From the NCBI GenBank assembly GCA_028694405.1, contig JAQUTM010000010.1:1-23955 (forward strand): a stretch of DNA of 23,955 nt, given 5' to 3'. The DNA is from Oscillospiraceae bacterium (GTDB taxonomy: Bacteria > Bacillota > Clostridia > Oscillospirales > Ruminococcaceae). Of the stretch, positions 1 through 7,683 are shown piece after piece. The position numbers and the translations under genes were made by a program. Numbering within the stretch: the first letter of the stretch is position 1; each line of letters starts with the position of its first letter. Below the pieces are notes generated by a model, which did not search any database, was not told the DNA's origin, and was given only the letters and a program-made list of their open reading frames with translations.

Positions 1-693
1 TACTGCGCTAAGTGCTGCCAAAGGTGCTGTTTCACACCGCAAAATACGCGGGCCAAGGCCAATGGTTTCCAGCCCTGCCTGTGCGGCTACTTGTGCCTCC
101 TCGGCAGAAAATCCACCTTCGGCACCTGTAATAATGGCAATGGTGTGTTTACCTTCTAAACGGCTATGTAAGGGCTTTCCACCGGCTTCATAGCAAAAGA
201 GGGCTGTGTCACAGGTGCAGGCTTGCGTCAGCATCTGTTTAAATGTAATAGGCATATCCACATGAGGGACGATACCGCGTCCGCTTTGCTTAGCGGCCTC
301 TAAGGCAATACGGTTATAGCGCACATTTTTTTTGTCTTCGTTTTTTGGTGTTACCACACAATAGCGACTAAAAAAAGGCACAATTTTTACCGCTCCCAAT
401 TCTACCGCTTTTTGAATAATCCATTCCAGCTTTTCTCCCTTGGGGTAGCCTACATATAGAATAACCTCTATACCGGCTTCTGATACATTACATTTAGAAG
501 AAATAATTTCCAAATTGATTTCTTCGCTGCCACATTCTAAAATACGGCAGTTGTAATCGGTACCTTTTCCGTCGCACACAATCAGTTCATCGCCTGCTTT
601 ACCTCGCAATACTTTTGCAACATGCTTTGCCTCTTCGCCGCTTAGGGTGGGCGCGGCTGTATTTAAATTATCAGAAAAATAGCGGTGAGCCAT
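1..693 (-). CDS. rsmE: 16S rRNA (uracil-1498-N3)-methyltransferase RsmE, 3' end cut by window edge
   Basis: This reading frame is open from an ATG at 691-693 to position 1, so the C-terminus lies outside the window. The N-terminus MAHRYFSDN starts the PUA-like domain typical of RsmE. The visible part continues with VLRGKAGDELIVCDGKG, then the SPOUT methyltransferase region with YVGYPKGEKLEWIIQKAVELG, RYNRIALEAAKQSGR, the AdoMet-binding ITGAEGGFS and the family-typical LGPRILRCETA near the cut. RsmE methylates U1498 of 16S rRNA using AdoMet. The TAGGAG ribosome site is about 11 bases from the ATG, a slightly long spacing, but no better start is seen. It follows prmA by 72 bases, the usual last partners of the Firmicute hrcA-dnaK operon. 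Identity is confident from motif order. Confidence 0.93.
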   Translation of the reverse strand, partial: MAHRYFSDNLNTAAPTLSGEEAKHVAKVLRGKAGDELIVCDGKGTDYNCRILECGSEEINLEIISSKCNVSEAGIEVILYVGYPKGEKLEWIIQKAVELGAVKIVPFFSRYCVVTPKNEDKKNVRYNRIALEAAKQSGRGIVPHVDMPITFKQMLTQACTCDTALFCYEAGGKPLHSRLEGKHTIAIITGAEGGFSAEEAQVAAQAGLETIGLGPRILRCETAPLAALSAV

Positions 694-765
694 AAATATA
701 CACGCTCCTAAGATGATAAATAGAGGGCAGACTGCCCAAAATATAGCAGCCTGCAAATAAACCGT

Positions 766-1674
766 TTAACGGGCAATAATGCAAACCCAGCCTTTATCGT
801 GCAAAATTTCTTTAATAGAAAAGCCGTTTGCTTTTATTGCGGCTACAACTTCTTCCTCGCGGGTATCAATAATGCCACTGGTAATGTAAAGGCCGTTTGG
901 CACCAAAAGGGCGGGGACGGCAGGCGTTAGGTTGATAATAGCATTTGCTACAATGTTGGCACAGATAATATCATATTTGCCTGTGGCTTTGTCAGACAAA
1001 TTACCAACCAAAACCTGAAAGCGGTCGGCTACGCCGTTTAAAGTGGCGTTTTCGGTGGCGGTGCGCACACACATGGGGTCAATATCCACACCGTCCGCAT
1101 GGGCAGCGCCAAGCAGCAGCGCGCCAATGGCTAAGATGCCGCTGCCTGTTCCAATGTCCAGCATACGTTCGCCACCTTTAATTTCGCGGTCCAGCACAGA
1201 GAGACAAAGGCTTGTTGTCTCGTGTGTGCCTGTGCCAAAGGCCATACCCGGGTCTAGCTGCATCACGACGCGTTCGGTTTCATAGTGCTCCCAACTGGGG
1301 CAAATAGCCAGACGATTACCAATATCCATAGGGTGATAAAAAGCTTTCCAACCGCTTTCCCAGTCCTCTTGCTCTACCCCAACCAATTCCATGGTATAGG
1401 GTACTTCAGCGGCAAGAAAACGCTCTTTCATAAGCTCCACAACTTCGGCAAAGTTTTCGTCCGGGCTAACGTAGTAGTGGATAATTACACAGTTTCGGTC
1501 TTTTTCAATCAAATCCTGTTCAATTAAATCTACATGTGCAATTTCTTCAACCTGTGCTTCCAGGTCAGAATAATCCTCAATATAAATCCCCCCGCCGCTG
1601 ATAGATGTGACAATGGCTTCTGCGGCTTCGGCGTATTGCTTTGTAACAGTTGTTTTAATATCAGTCCATTTCAT
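766..1674 (-). CDS. prmA: Ribosomal protein L11 methyltransferase PrmA
   Basis: The 302-residue product has the usual length for PrmA, which trimethylates ribosomal protein L11 in the cytoplasm with AdoMet. The N-terminal substrate-recognition domain (about 1-110) ends in DWESGWKAFYHP. The family signature DPGMAFGTGTH is at 141-151, the AdoMet motif I (DIGTGSG) at 173-179, and the NIVAN motif lies near residue 240. The start ATG has an AGAGGT ribosome site six bases upstream. It sits between dnaJ and rsmE as in many Firmicutes. A hairpin terminator after dnaJ and a TATAAT box upstream suggest that prmA-rsmE may also be transcribed separately from the heat-shock genes. Confidence 0.95.
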   Translation of the reverse strand: MKWTDIKTTVTKQYAEAAEAIVTSISGGGIYIEDYSDLEAQVEEIAHVDLIEQDLIEKDRNCVIIHYYVSPDENFAEVVELMKERFLAAEVPYTMELVGVEQEDWESGWKAFYHPMDIGNRLAICPSWEHYETERVVMQLDPGMAFGTGTHETTSLCLSVLDREIKGGERMLDIGTGSGILAIGALLLGAAHADGVDIDPMCVRTATENATLNGVADRFQVLVGNLSDKATGKYDIICANIVANAIINLTPAVPALLVPNGLYITSGIIDTREEEVVAAIKANGFSIKEILHDKGWVCIIAR

Positions 1675-1729
1675 ATTTTTACCTCTGTAGATAATGTTTG
1701 TTTTTTATAACGGTTTATGTGTTTTTTCT

Positions 1730-1735
1730 ATTATA
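1730..1735 (-). promoter_or_regulatory. Candidate -10 box for prmA-rsmE
   Basis: A perfect TATAAT reads on the minus strand 55 bases before the prmA start, inside the 215-base gap after dnaJ. The best -35 at 17-base spacing is TGTGCA, a poor match, so only the -10 is convincing. Its place after the dnaJ terminator fits a secondary promoter. Confidence 0.4.
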
Positions 1736-1819
1736 CACGAAAAAGTACCTTCTGCACAGACAGCAGAAATGCCGCTGCAAACAAAAGATAGGGGAATATG
1801 CAGATGGTTTGTAAGTGCT

Positions 1820-1871
1820 AAAAAAGCTGATGAATGAGTATGTGATAGCATACTTATATCATCAGCTTTTG
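1820..1871 (-). terminator. Terminator after dnaJ
   Basis: On the minus strand AAAAGCTGATGA pairs with TCATCAGCTTTT, with an inner AGTATG/CATACT stem, and a run of T follows. It begins about 20 bases after the dnaJ stop. It could end or reduce transcription before prmA. Confidence 0.8.
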
Positions 1872-1889
1872 TTTACAGATTAGATTAAA

Positions 1890-3059
1890 CTATTTATCTC
1901 CAAATTTATCCTTTAAGCTTTTAAAAAAGCCTTTGCGCTGTTCATAGTTGTCATCTTTTAAGGTTTCTTCAAAGGCTTGCAATGCTTTGCGTTGGTCTTT
2001 GGTAAGTTTGCGGGGAATTTCAACCGTAACTTTAACGTATTGGTCTCCCTTACCCTTGCCGTTTAGATATTGTATGCCCTTACCTTTTAAGCGGAAAGTA
2101 GTGCCGCTTTGGGTGCCTTCCGGCACACTGTACTGTACTTTTCCGTCTACAGTTGGCACAATTACATCCGCACCGATACAGGCTTGGGTGTAAGTAATGG
2201 GTACCGTTACCCATACGTCAAAACGGTCACGTTCAAACATAGCATCGGGACGTACGGTTACAATTACGATTAAATCGCCGTTAGGGCCGCCGTTTAAACC
2301 GTTATCACCTTGGCCGCGCAGAGCTAAGCTTTGGTCGTCATCAATACCGGCGGGGATAGAAACTTCTATCGTTTTGTTGGTTGCCACACGGCCGCTGCCG
2401 CTACAGTGCTTACAGGGGCTTTTGATTACCTTACCTTTTCCGCCGCAACGGGAACAGGGACGACGATTTTGGATAACGCCAAAAGGTGTGCGCTGCTGGG
2501 TAGTTACAGAGCCGCTGCCGCCACATTCCGGGCAGGTTTCGGGACTGGTGCCTTTAGCGGCGCCGCTGCCGCCGCATTCGGTACAGGTGTCTTGGCGTGT
2601 AACGTTAAGCGTTTTTTTGCAGCCGTGTACGGCCTCCATAAAGCTTATGGCAACGCTAACGCGAATATCGTTGCCGCGCCGAGGCGCATTGGGGTCTGCT
2701 CGACGTGAGCTGCCGCCAAAGCCGCCACCGCCACCAAAAAAGCTTTCAAATATATCACCAAGGTCTACGCCGCCTGCGCCGCCGCCAAAACCGTTAAAGC
2801 CGCCGCCAAAGCCCCCCGCGCCATAGCTGGGGTCAACTCCTGCGTGACCAAATTGGTCATAGCGAGCCTTTTTTTCGCTGTCGCTCAAAATTTCGTAGGC
2901 CTCGTTTACCTCTTTAAATTTTTCCTCGGCTTCTTTGTTGCCCGGGTTTAAATCCGGGTGATATTTTTTGGCTTTTTTGCGGTAGGCACTTTTTATTTCG
3001 TCTTCACTGGCACCTTTTGCAATTCCAAGCACTTCATAATAATCTCTTTTGTCTGCCAC
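1890..3059 (-). CDS. dnaJ: Chaperone protein DnaJ (Hsp40)
   Basis: DnaJ delivers substrates to DnaK and stimulates its ATPase. From the chosen start the product has 389 residues. It shows a J-domain with the HPD motif in KKYHPDLNPG, a Gly/Phe-rich linker, and four CxxCxGxG zinc motifs (CTECGGSG, CPECGGSG, CSRCGGKG, CKHCSGSG). The C-terminal substrate domain follows. I start it at the GTG at 3057-3059, giving MADKRDYYEVLG, the typical DnaJ N-terminus, because AAGGTG lies at a normal distance upstream. The frame extends to another GTG at 3069-3071 (adding MSER), but that codon directly abuts its only purine-rich stretch. The gene follows dnaK after about 115 bases that hold two strong inverted repeats. 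Confidence 0.95.
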   Translation of the reverse strand: MADKRDYYEVLGIAKGASEDEIKSAYRKKAKKYHPDLNPGNKEAEEKFKEVNEAYEILSDSEKKARYDQFGHAGVDPSYGAGGFGGGFNGFGGGAGGVDLGDIFESFFGGGGGFGGSSRRADPNAPRRGNDIRVSVAISFMEAVHGCKKTLNVTRQDTCTECGGSGAAKGTSPETCPECGGSGSVTTQQRTPFGVIQNRRPCSRCGGKGKVIKSPCKHCSGSGRVATNKTIEVSIPAGIDDDQSLALRGQGDNGLNGGPNGDLIVIVTVRPDAMFERDRFDVWVTVPITYTQACIGADVIVPTVDGKVQYSVPEGTQSGTTFRLKGKGIQYLNGKGKGDQYVKVTVEIPRKLTKDQRKALQAFEETLKDDNYEQRKGFFKSLKDKFGDK

Positions 3060-3084
3060 TCTCTCACTCACCTTACTTTGGCTG

Positions 3085-3106
3085 CCTGTGGGTTTAAATC
3101 CACAGG
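3085..3106. repeat. 22-base inverted repeat in the dnaJ leader
   Basis: CCTGTGG and CCACAGG flank the AT-rich centre GTTTAAAT, giving a near-perfect palindrome. It ends 25 bases upstream of the dnaJ start codon. It could form an RNA hairpin in the dnaK-dnaJ intercistronic transcript. Function is not known. Confidence 0.55.
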
Positions 3107-3131
3107 TGTTTTTTACATAAAATTAAACCAC

Positions 3132-3164
3132 AAAAGGTACCGCCCCTTAAAGGGGCGGCCTTTT
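3132..3164 (-). terminator. GC-rich hairpin just after dnaK (attenuator or RNA-stabilising stem)
   Basis: CCGCCCC and GGGGCGG form a very stable stem flanked by AAAAGG and CCTTTT, starting about 10 bases after the dnaK stop. The T run on the minus strand is only four bases (TACCTTTTG), so it may be a partial terminator or a 3' stability element that lets dnaK mRNA exceed dnaJ mRNA. That role is inference. Confidence 0.6.
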
Positions 3165-3174
3165 ATATGTTCAA

Positions 3175-5004
3175 TTAAACCTCTTTAAAATCGGCGTCTA
3201 CTACGTTGTCATCGCCGCCGTTTGGTTGGTTTTGTGCAGCGCCCTCGGCGCCGCCTGCAGCCTGTTGCTGAGCGGAGGCCTCTTTATAAACCTTTTCGCT
3301 AATAGCGTAAAAAGCTTTTTGAAGTTCTTCCTGTTTTGCTTTAATGGTGTCTACATCTGTGCCTTTCAAAGCTTCTTTTAATGCCTCTAATTTGGCGTTT
3401 ACATCAGCTTTTTCGTCGGCAGTAACTTTATCCCCAAGCTCGTTTAAGGTTTTTTCTGTTTGGTAAACCATTTGGTCTGCTGTGTTGCGCGTATCTATCT
3501 CGTCACGTTTTTTCTTATCTTCCTCAGCAAACTGCTCTGCATCTTTAACGGCTTTTTCAATGTCGTCTTTGCTCATGTTGCTGCTGGCGGTAATGGTGAT
3601 TTTTTGTTCTTTGCCTGTGCCCAAGTCCTTGGCAGAAACATTTACAATACCGTTGGCATCAATATCAAAAGTAACTTCAATTTGAGGTACGCCGCGGGGA
3701 GCAGCAGGAATGCCGTCCAAGTGGAATGTTCCCAAAGATTTATTGTCGCGTGCCATTTCACGCTCACCCTGCAATACGTTTACTTCAACGCTGGGTTGAT
3801 TATCTGCAGCAGTAGAGAAAACTTGGCTTTTTTTAGTGGGAATGGTTGTGTTGCGCTCAATAACACGGGTGCAAACGCCGCCCATGGTCTCAATGCCAAG
3901 GCTTAGAGGCGTAACGTCCAAAAGCAGCAAGCCTTTTACATCGCCGCCCAATACGCCGCCTTGAATGGCCGCGCCTACAGCTACGCACTCATCGGGGTTA
4001 ATGCCCTTGCTGGGGTCACAGCCCATAAAGTTTTTAACGGCCTCTTGTACAGCAGGGATACGGGTAGAACCGCCAACCAGCAAAATTTTATGCAGGTCGC
4101 CCGGTTTTAAGCCGGCATCTTTTAAAGCTTGGCGTGTAGGCTCCATGGTTTTTTCTACCAGGTCTGCTGTAATTTCGTTAAATTTAGCGCGTGTCAAGGT
4201 AGTATCCAAGTGTTTGGGGCCTGTGGCATCTGCTGTAATAAAGGGCAGATTGATGGCTGTGCTGGGCACGCCGGAAAGTTCAATTTTAGCTTTTTCAGCG
4301 GCTTCTTTTAAGCGCTGTGCAGCCATTTTATCTTTGCGTAAGTCAATGCCGTTTTCTTTTTGGAACTCTTGTGCCAAAAAGTCAATAATACGTTGGTCAA
4401 AGTCATCGCCGCCCAGGTGTGTATCACCGGCTGTAGACAAAACTTCCGTTACACCGTCGCCCATTTCAATAACAGAAACATCGAAAGTACCGCCGCCAAG
4501 GTCATATACCATAACCTTTTGCTCATTCTCTTTGTCTACACCGTAGGCAAGGGCAGCAGCTGTAGGCTCGTTGATAATGCGGCGTACGTTTAAGCCTGCA
4601 ATGGCACCGGCGTCCTTTGTTGCCTGACGCTGTGCGTCATTAAAGTAAGCAGGTACTGTAATAACAGCCTCTGTTACGGTTTCGCCAAGGTATGCCTCGG
4701 CATCTGTTTTCAATTTTGTCAAAATCATCGCACTGATTTCTTGTGGGGTGTAATCTTTGCCCTCAATGGTTCTTTTATGGTTGGTACCCATATCACGTTT
4801 AATGGAAATAACAGTACCGTCCGGGTTTGTAATAGCCTGGCGTTTTGCAACCTGACCTACCATACGGTCGCCGTTTTTAAAAGCAACAACAGACGGTGTG
4901 GTGCGTGCGCCTTCGGCGTTTGCAATAACAACGGGTTCTCCACCCTCAATTACAGCTACACAGCTGTTTGTAGTACCAAGGTCAATACCAATAATTTTAC
5001 TCAT
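3175..5004 (-). CDS. dnaK: Chaperone protein DnaK (Hsp70)
   Basis: DnaK is the ATP-dependent Hsp70 that works with DnaJ and GrpE in protein folding. The 609-residue product starts MSKIIGIDLGTTNSCVAV, carrying the first phosphate loop. The second actin-like signature VYDLGGGTFDVSV and ILLVGGSTRIP follow. After them come the substrate-binding domain and a helical lid ending DDNVVDADFKEV, a tail typical of bacterial DnaK. I chose the ATG at 5002-5004 rather than one six codons upstream because GAGGGAG lies nine bases before it and the family begins MSKIIG. The gene is third in the heat-shock operon, between grpE and dnaJ, and should be under HrcA/CIRCE control. Confidence 0.97.
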   Translation of the reverse strand: MSKIIGIDLGTTNSCVAVIEGGEPVVIANAEGARTTPSVVAFKNGDRMVGQVAKRQAITNPDGTVISIKRDMGTNHKRTIEGKDYTPQEISAMILTKLKTDAEAYLGETVTEAVITVPAYFNDAQRQATKDAGAIAGLNVRRIINEPTAAALAYGVDKENEQKVMVYDLGGGTFDVSVIEMGDGVTEVLSTAGDTHLGGDDFDQRIIDFLAQEFQKENGIDLRKDKMAAQRLKEAAEKAKIELSGVPSTAINLPFITADATGPKHLDTTLTRAKFNEITADLVEKTMEPTRQALKDAGLKPGDLHKILLVGGSTRIPAVQEAVKNFMGCDPSKGINPDECVAVGAAIQGGVLGGDVKGLLLLDVTPLSLGIETMGGVCTRVIERNTTIPTKKSQVFSTAADNQPSVEVNVLQGEREMARDNKSLGTFHLDGIPAAPRGVPQIEVTFDIDANGIVNVSAKDLGTGKEQKITITASSNMSKDDIEKAVKDAEQFAEEDKKKRDEIDTRNTADQMVYQTEKTLNELGDKVTADEKADVNAKLEALKEALKGTDVDTIKAKQEELQKAFYAISEKVYKEASAQQQAAGGAEGAAQNQPNGGDDNVVDADFKEV

Positions 5005-5082
5005 AATAACTAACTCCCTCAATGTAAATGTATCAAATGTACTTGTTTTTATTTATATAAAAAGAGCAATGCTCCTTTTTGC

Positions 5083-5664
5083 TTATTCGGCAACCACAAC
5101 GGTTGCATGGCGGATTACCCGTCCGTTTAGCTGATAACCCTTTTGAAAAACACGAATTACCGTGCCGCTTGGAAACTCTTCGGTAGCGGGCTCTTGCATT
5201 ACAGCTGCGTGTAAATCGGGGCTAAAGGGTTTGCCCAGCGCCTCAATTTCACAAATGCCCAAGGAATGAAAAGCTGTCAGCGATTTATCTAAAGTAAGGC
5301 TTACGCCTTTTTTGTATTCTTCGTCCTGTGTGGGGGCATTTGCTGCCATTTCTAAGGTGTCTAGAATAATCAATATTTTTTCTATGGCATGACTCATACC
5401 ATTATTAAAAGCTGCCTCCTTTTCCTTGGTGGCGCGTTTGCGATAGTTGTCATATTCAGCAGCGGTGCGCAACAGAGTGTCCTTTGTTTTGTCCAGCTCT
5501 GCCTGTAAAGCCGCCTCTTTTTCCGAAGCTTGGTTTATAGGCTGCGTGTCTGCAGCGGTCTCTGTAGAAGTAGGTTCTGCTTGCTCCTCGGGTACTGCGT
5601 CTATATTGTCCTGCTCCTCGGTGGTTAAATCCTTCTCGTTCTCTTTTAAATCTTTCTGTGCCAT
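5083..5664 (-). CDS. grpE: Nucleotide exchange factor GrpE
   Basis: GrpE releases ADP from DnaK. The product has 193 residues. An acidic, disordered N-terminal stretch (about 1-45, many Glu/Asp/Asn) is followed by a long helix with the family motif LRTAAEYDNYRKRATKEKE. The beta-domain contains FSPDLHAAVMQEP and GTVIRVFQKGYQLNGRVIR and ends in VIRHATVVVAE, the usual GrpE ending. The ATG has AGGAG five bases upstream, lying in the last codons and stop region of hrcA. The two genes are only eight bases apart, which suggests translational coupling. Confidence 0.96.
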   Translation of the reverse strand: MAQKDLKENEKDLTTEEQDNIDAVPEEQAEPTSTETAADTQPINQASEKEAALQAELDKTKDTLLRTAAEYDNYRKRATKEKEAAFNNGMSHAIEKILIILDTLEMAANAPTQDEEYKKGVSLTLDKSLTAFHSLGICEIEALGKPFSPDLHAAVMQEPATEEFPSGTVIRVFQKGYQLNGRVIRHATVVVAE

Positions 5665-5672
5665 GTCTGCTC

Positions 5673-6707
5673 CTATCTCTCTTTTTTACCGCCGCTGGTA
5701 ATAAGGTGGCTTAGCTTTTGAGAAAAGTATTCCAGCTTAGGTATAATTTCGTTATAGTTCATGCGTGTGGGGCCAATTAAGCCAATGGCACCCGTTAGGC
5801 CACTGCCGGCCCAATAGCGTTTGGTGGCAATAGTAATACCCGGCATAGAGTACCGCGGTAAATCATCTCCAAGCAGAACAGTGGTTCTGTCTGTAACGGG
5901 ACTGATAAGACTTTGTATTGCCTCGGTATTACCAAACAGTTCCAAAATAGTTGCCATGCTCTGTTCTAACTCTTTGTATTGAAAAAGATATTGCTGCCCC
6001 TCTAAGTAAACATTTGGCTTTCCGGCTTCTCGCAACAGGGTGACGGCAGCACTGACGGCAGGGTATAGCGATATGCCGTTTTCACCCATCTCGTCTAACA
6101 GCTCCTGTATCAAAGCGGGGGTAACATCTGCGGCGCTTACAAAGCATAAATAACGGTTTAATTGCAACAGCAAAAGCGCAATTTCTTTGGCAGTAACTTC
6201 TGCGTCAAGCTTGGCAACGCGTGTGCGTACACCGCCTGCGCTGGTTACGGCCAATACCGCAACGGTAAAGCGCCCTACTTGCATTACTTCGTAATGGGCA
6301 ATACGCATATCCTCCGCTTTTGGTGTAGTGGTAACAACGGCATAGCCTGTTAAATCACTTAAAGATTTTGCGGTTTCCTGTGCCAGCTTTTCGGGGTCAA
6401 AATCAAAGCTGTCAAAAAGACGGTCAATCAAGGCGGCATCTTCGCTGCTTAAATTGGCCTGCAAGTCTATTATATTATCAATATAATAGCGATACCCTGC
6501 CGTACTGGGCACGCGGCCTGCACTGGTATGGGGTTGCTCTAACAAGCCTAATTTGGTAAGAGCGGCCATTTCGTTACGCAGGGTGGCACTGGAAAGTGCC
6601 ATGTCTATATGACGGCTTAACAGGTTGGAGCCAATAGGCTCTCCGTCCTCGGTGTACAGCGTTACAATCGCTTGTAAAATACGTTGTTTCCGTTCGTCCA
6701 TCGCCAT
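5673..6707 (-). CDS. hrcA: Heat-inducible transcription repressor HrcA
   Basis: HrcA binds CIRCE operators and represses class I heat-shock genes; its activity depends on GroEL in the well-studied Firmicutes. The product has 344 residues, normal for the family. The N-terminal winged helix contains MDERKQRILQAIVTLYTEDG, EPIGSNLLSRH and LSSATLRNEMAALTKLGLLEQPHTSAGRVPS, a highly diagnostic stretch. The C-terminal half includes GAIGLIGPTRMNYNEIIPKLEYFS. The first ATG has GAGGG seven bases upstream and is preferred to the Met at residue 3. It is first in the operon, about 45 bases downstream of a promoter surrounded by two CIRCE elements, so it represses itself along with grpE, dnaK and dnaJ. Confidence 0.97.
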   Translation of the reverse strand: MAMDERKQRILQAIVTLYTEDGEPIGSNLLSRHIDMALSSATLRNEMAALTKLGLLEQPHTSAGRVPSTAGYRYYIDNIIDLQANLSSEDAALIDRLFDSFDFDPEKLAQETAKSLSDLTGYAVVTTTPKAEDMRIAHYEVMQVGRFTVAVLAVTSAGGVRTRVAKLDAEVTAKEIALLLLQLNRYLCFVSAADVTPALIQELLDEMGENGISLYPAVSAAVTLLREAGKPNVYLEGQQYLFQYKELEQSMATILELFGNTEAIQSLISPVTDRTTVLLGDDLPRYSMPGITIATKRYWAGSGLTGAIGLIGPTRMNYNEIIPKLEYFSQKLSHLITSGGKKER

Positions 6708-6728
6708 ACAATCACCCTCTTTTTTGCT

Positions 6729-6755
6729 TTAGCACTCGTTAACTTTAAGTGCTAA
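6729..6755 (-). promoter_or_regulatory. CIRCE operator, promoter-proximal copy
   Basis: TTAGCACTC, nine bases, AAGTGCTAA. This matches the CIRCE consensus TTAGCACTC-N9-GAGTGCTAA with one mismatch. It lies immediately downstream of the -10 box and covers the expected transcription start of hrcA, the classic place for HrcA repression. Confidence 0.95.
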
Positions 6756-6759
6756 GTTT

Positions 6760-6787
6760 ATTATATGCGGTTTTTTAGCAATGTCAA
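6760..6787 (-). promoter_or_regulatory. Sigma-A promoter of the hrcA operon
   Basis: On the minus strand TTGACA (6787-6782) and TATAAT (6765-6760) are both perfect and are separated by 16 bases. The promoter is sandwiched between two CIRCE-type repeats. The predicted start near 6753 gives a leader of about 45 bases before hrcA. Confidence 0.9.
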
Positions 6788-6801
6788 GTGTAGAGTGCTA
6801 A
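6775..6801 (-). promoter_or_regulatory. Second CIRCE-type operator overlapping the -35 box
   Basis: TTAGCAATG, nine bases, GAGTGCTAA. One arm is perfect and the other diverges in its last three bases. The -35 TTGACA of the hrcA promoter overlaps the left arm and spacer. Spacing from the first CIRCE, start to start, is 46 bases. Confidence 0.8.
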
Positions 6802-6855
6802 AATTTTTGAAACATTCATATTTTTAACAAATTGGTAATAAATAATACCTTACCA

Positions 6856-6892
6856 TATAAAAATACCCCTGCATTTATAAAAAATGCAAGGG
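6856..6892 (-). terminator. Terminator for the HD-domain gene
   Basis: On the minus strand CCCTTGCATTT pairs with AAATGCAGGGG (11 pairs, one G-U), followed by TATTTTTATA. It lies about 140 bases after the stop of the HD-domain gene and about 55 bases upstream of the distal CIRCE, insulating the heat-shock operon. Between it and the gene (6893-7032) I see only AT-rich sequence and one inverted repeat (GTGTAGG/CCTGCAC around GGCTTAAGCC, 6979-7011). Confidence 0.75.
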
Positions 6893-7032
6893 CGGTAATT
6901 CTATCATTTTAAGCAACAAAATAAAAAGTATATATACATTATATATAATAGAGATAGAGAGAATAATTTATGCATTTTTGTGTAGGGGCTTAAGCCTGAC
7001 ATATACCTGCACAAGCGATTTTGAAAAAACTG

Positions 7033-7605
7033 TTATGCTTGTTTTGGACCTAAGCCCAATGCGTCCATTTGCGTTTTCATTCCTGCAATACATAAATCTG
7101 CAACCTCAGTAATTTCCATACCCAGCATATCGCAGCCGCTTAAAATAAGAGAGCGGTCACATTTGGCGGCAAACTTTTTGTCTTTAAATTTTTTCATAAA
7201 GCTTTTTATTTCCAAATCCGTTATGCCAAGAGGCCGCATACGCGCTGCGGCACCAATAATTCCCGTTAACTCATCTACGGTATATAAAGCTTTTTCTAAG
7301 TTGGTAATAGGGGCTACGTCACTGCAAAGGCCATATCCGTGCGCCATAATAGCGCGTACCGCAGTTTCATCTACACCCAAGGCCAGCAATTCTTTTTCGG
7401 TGTGTTGTAAATGTGCTTGCGGATACTGTTCATAGTCATAGTCGTGCAAAAAACCCACTGCCTGCCAATAGTTGACGTCCTCGTCAAAATGTGCAGCCAA
7501 AGCTCCCATAGCACTGCTTACTGCAAGGGCATGGTTAAAAAGGTGAGGTTCGGTGGTTGTGGAAGATAAAAGCTGTTTGGCGTGTTCTAAAGTTAAAGTA
7601 GACAT
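7033..7605 (-). CDS. HD-domain phosphohydrolase-like protein
   Basis: The 190-residue product carries a classical HD pattern: His25 in NHAL, His54-Asp55 in FLHDYDYE, His89 in MAHGYG and Asp111 in YTVDELTG. Together these should bind one or two metal ions. This is the short, single-domain HD family common in Clostridia, which also keeps a conserved MKKFKDKKFAAKCDR stretch near residue 140. The family usually hydrolyses phosphoester bonds; its substrate here is unknown. I start at the ATG at 7603-7605 because AGAGGGA lies five bases upstream. An upstream in-frame ATG at 7683 would precede the predicted promoter. The gene stands alone, with its own promoter and terminator, upstream of the heat-shock operon. 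Confidence 0.82.
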   Translation of the reverse strand: MSTLTLEHAKQLLSSTTTEPHLFNHALAVSSAMGALAAHFDEDVNYWQAVGFLHDYDYEQYPQAHLQHTEKELLALGVDETAVRAIMAHGYGLCSDVAPITNLEKALYTVDELTGIIGAAARMRPLGITDLEIKSFMKKFKDKKFAAKCDRSLILSGCDMLGMEITEVADLCIAGMKTQMDALGLGPKQA

Positions 7606-7644
7606 AAAAATCCCTCTATTCTGCTGATATAGCTGTTTTTTTGC

Positions 7645-7673
7645 AGTATAGCACGTCAAAAACACAGATGCAA
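7645..7673 (-). promoter_or_regulatory. Promoter of the HD-domain gene
   Basis: On the minus strand TTGCAT (7673-7668), 17 bases, then TATACT (7650-7645), with TGC just before the -10 (extended -10). The predicted start near 7638 gives a leader of about 33 bases to the ATG at 7605. Confidence 0.7.
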
Positions 7674-7683
7674 GCTTGTACAA

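Noticed and set aside
725..737. GGGCAGACTGCCC as a terminator between prmA and rsmE
   Set aside because: Only one base lies between the arms and there is no T run on the minus strand; the two genes are probably co-transcribed.
2197..2826. Long plus-strand frame within dnaJ (Pro-rich product)
   Set aside because: It is the reverse shadow of the Gly-rich and zinc-finger coding part of dnaJ, with no ribosome site.
3965..4546. Long plus-strand frame within dnaK
   Set aside because: Antisense shadow of a highly conserved gene, no ribosome site, product unlike any family I know.
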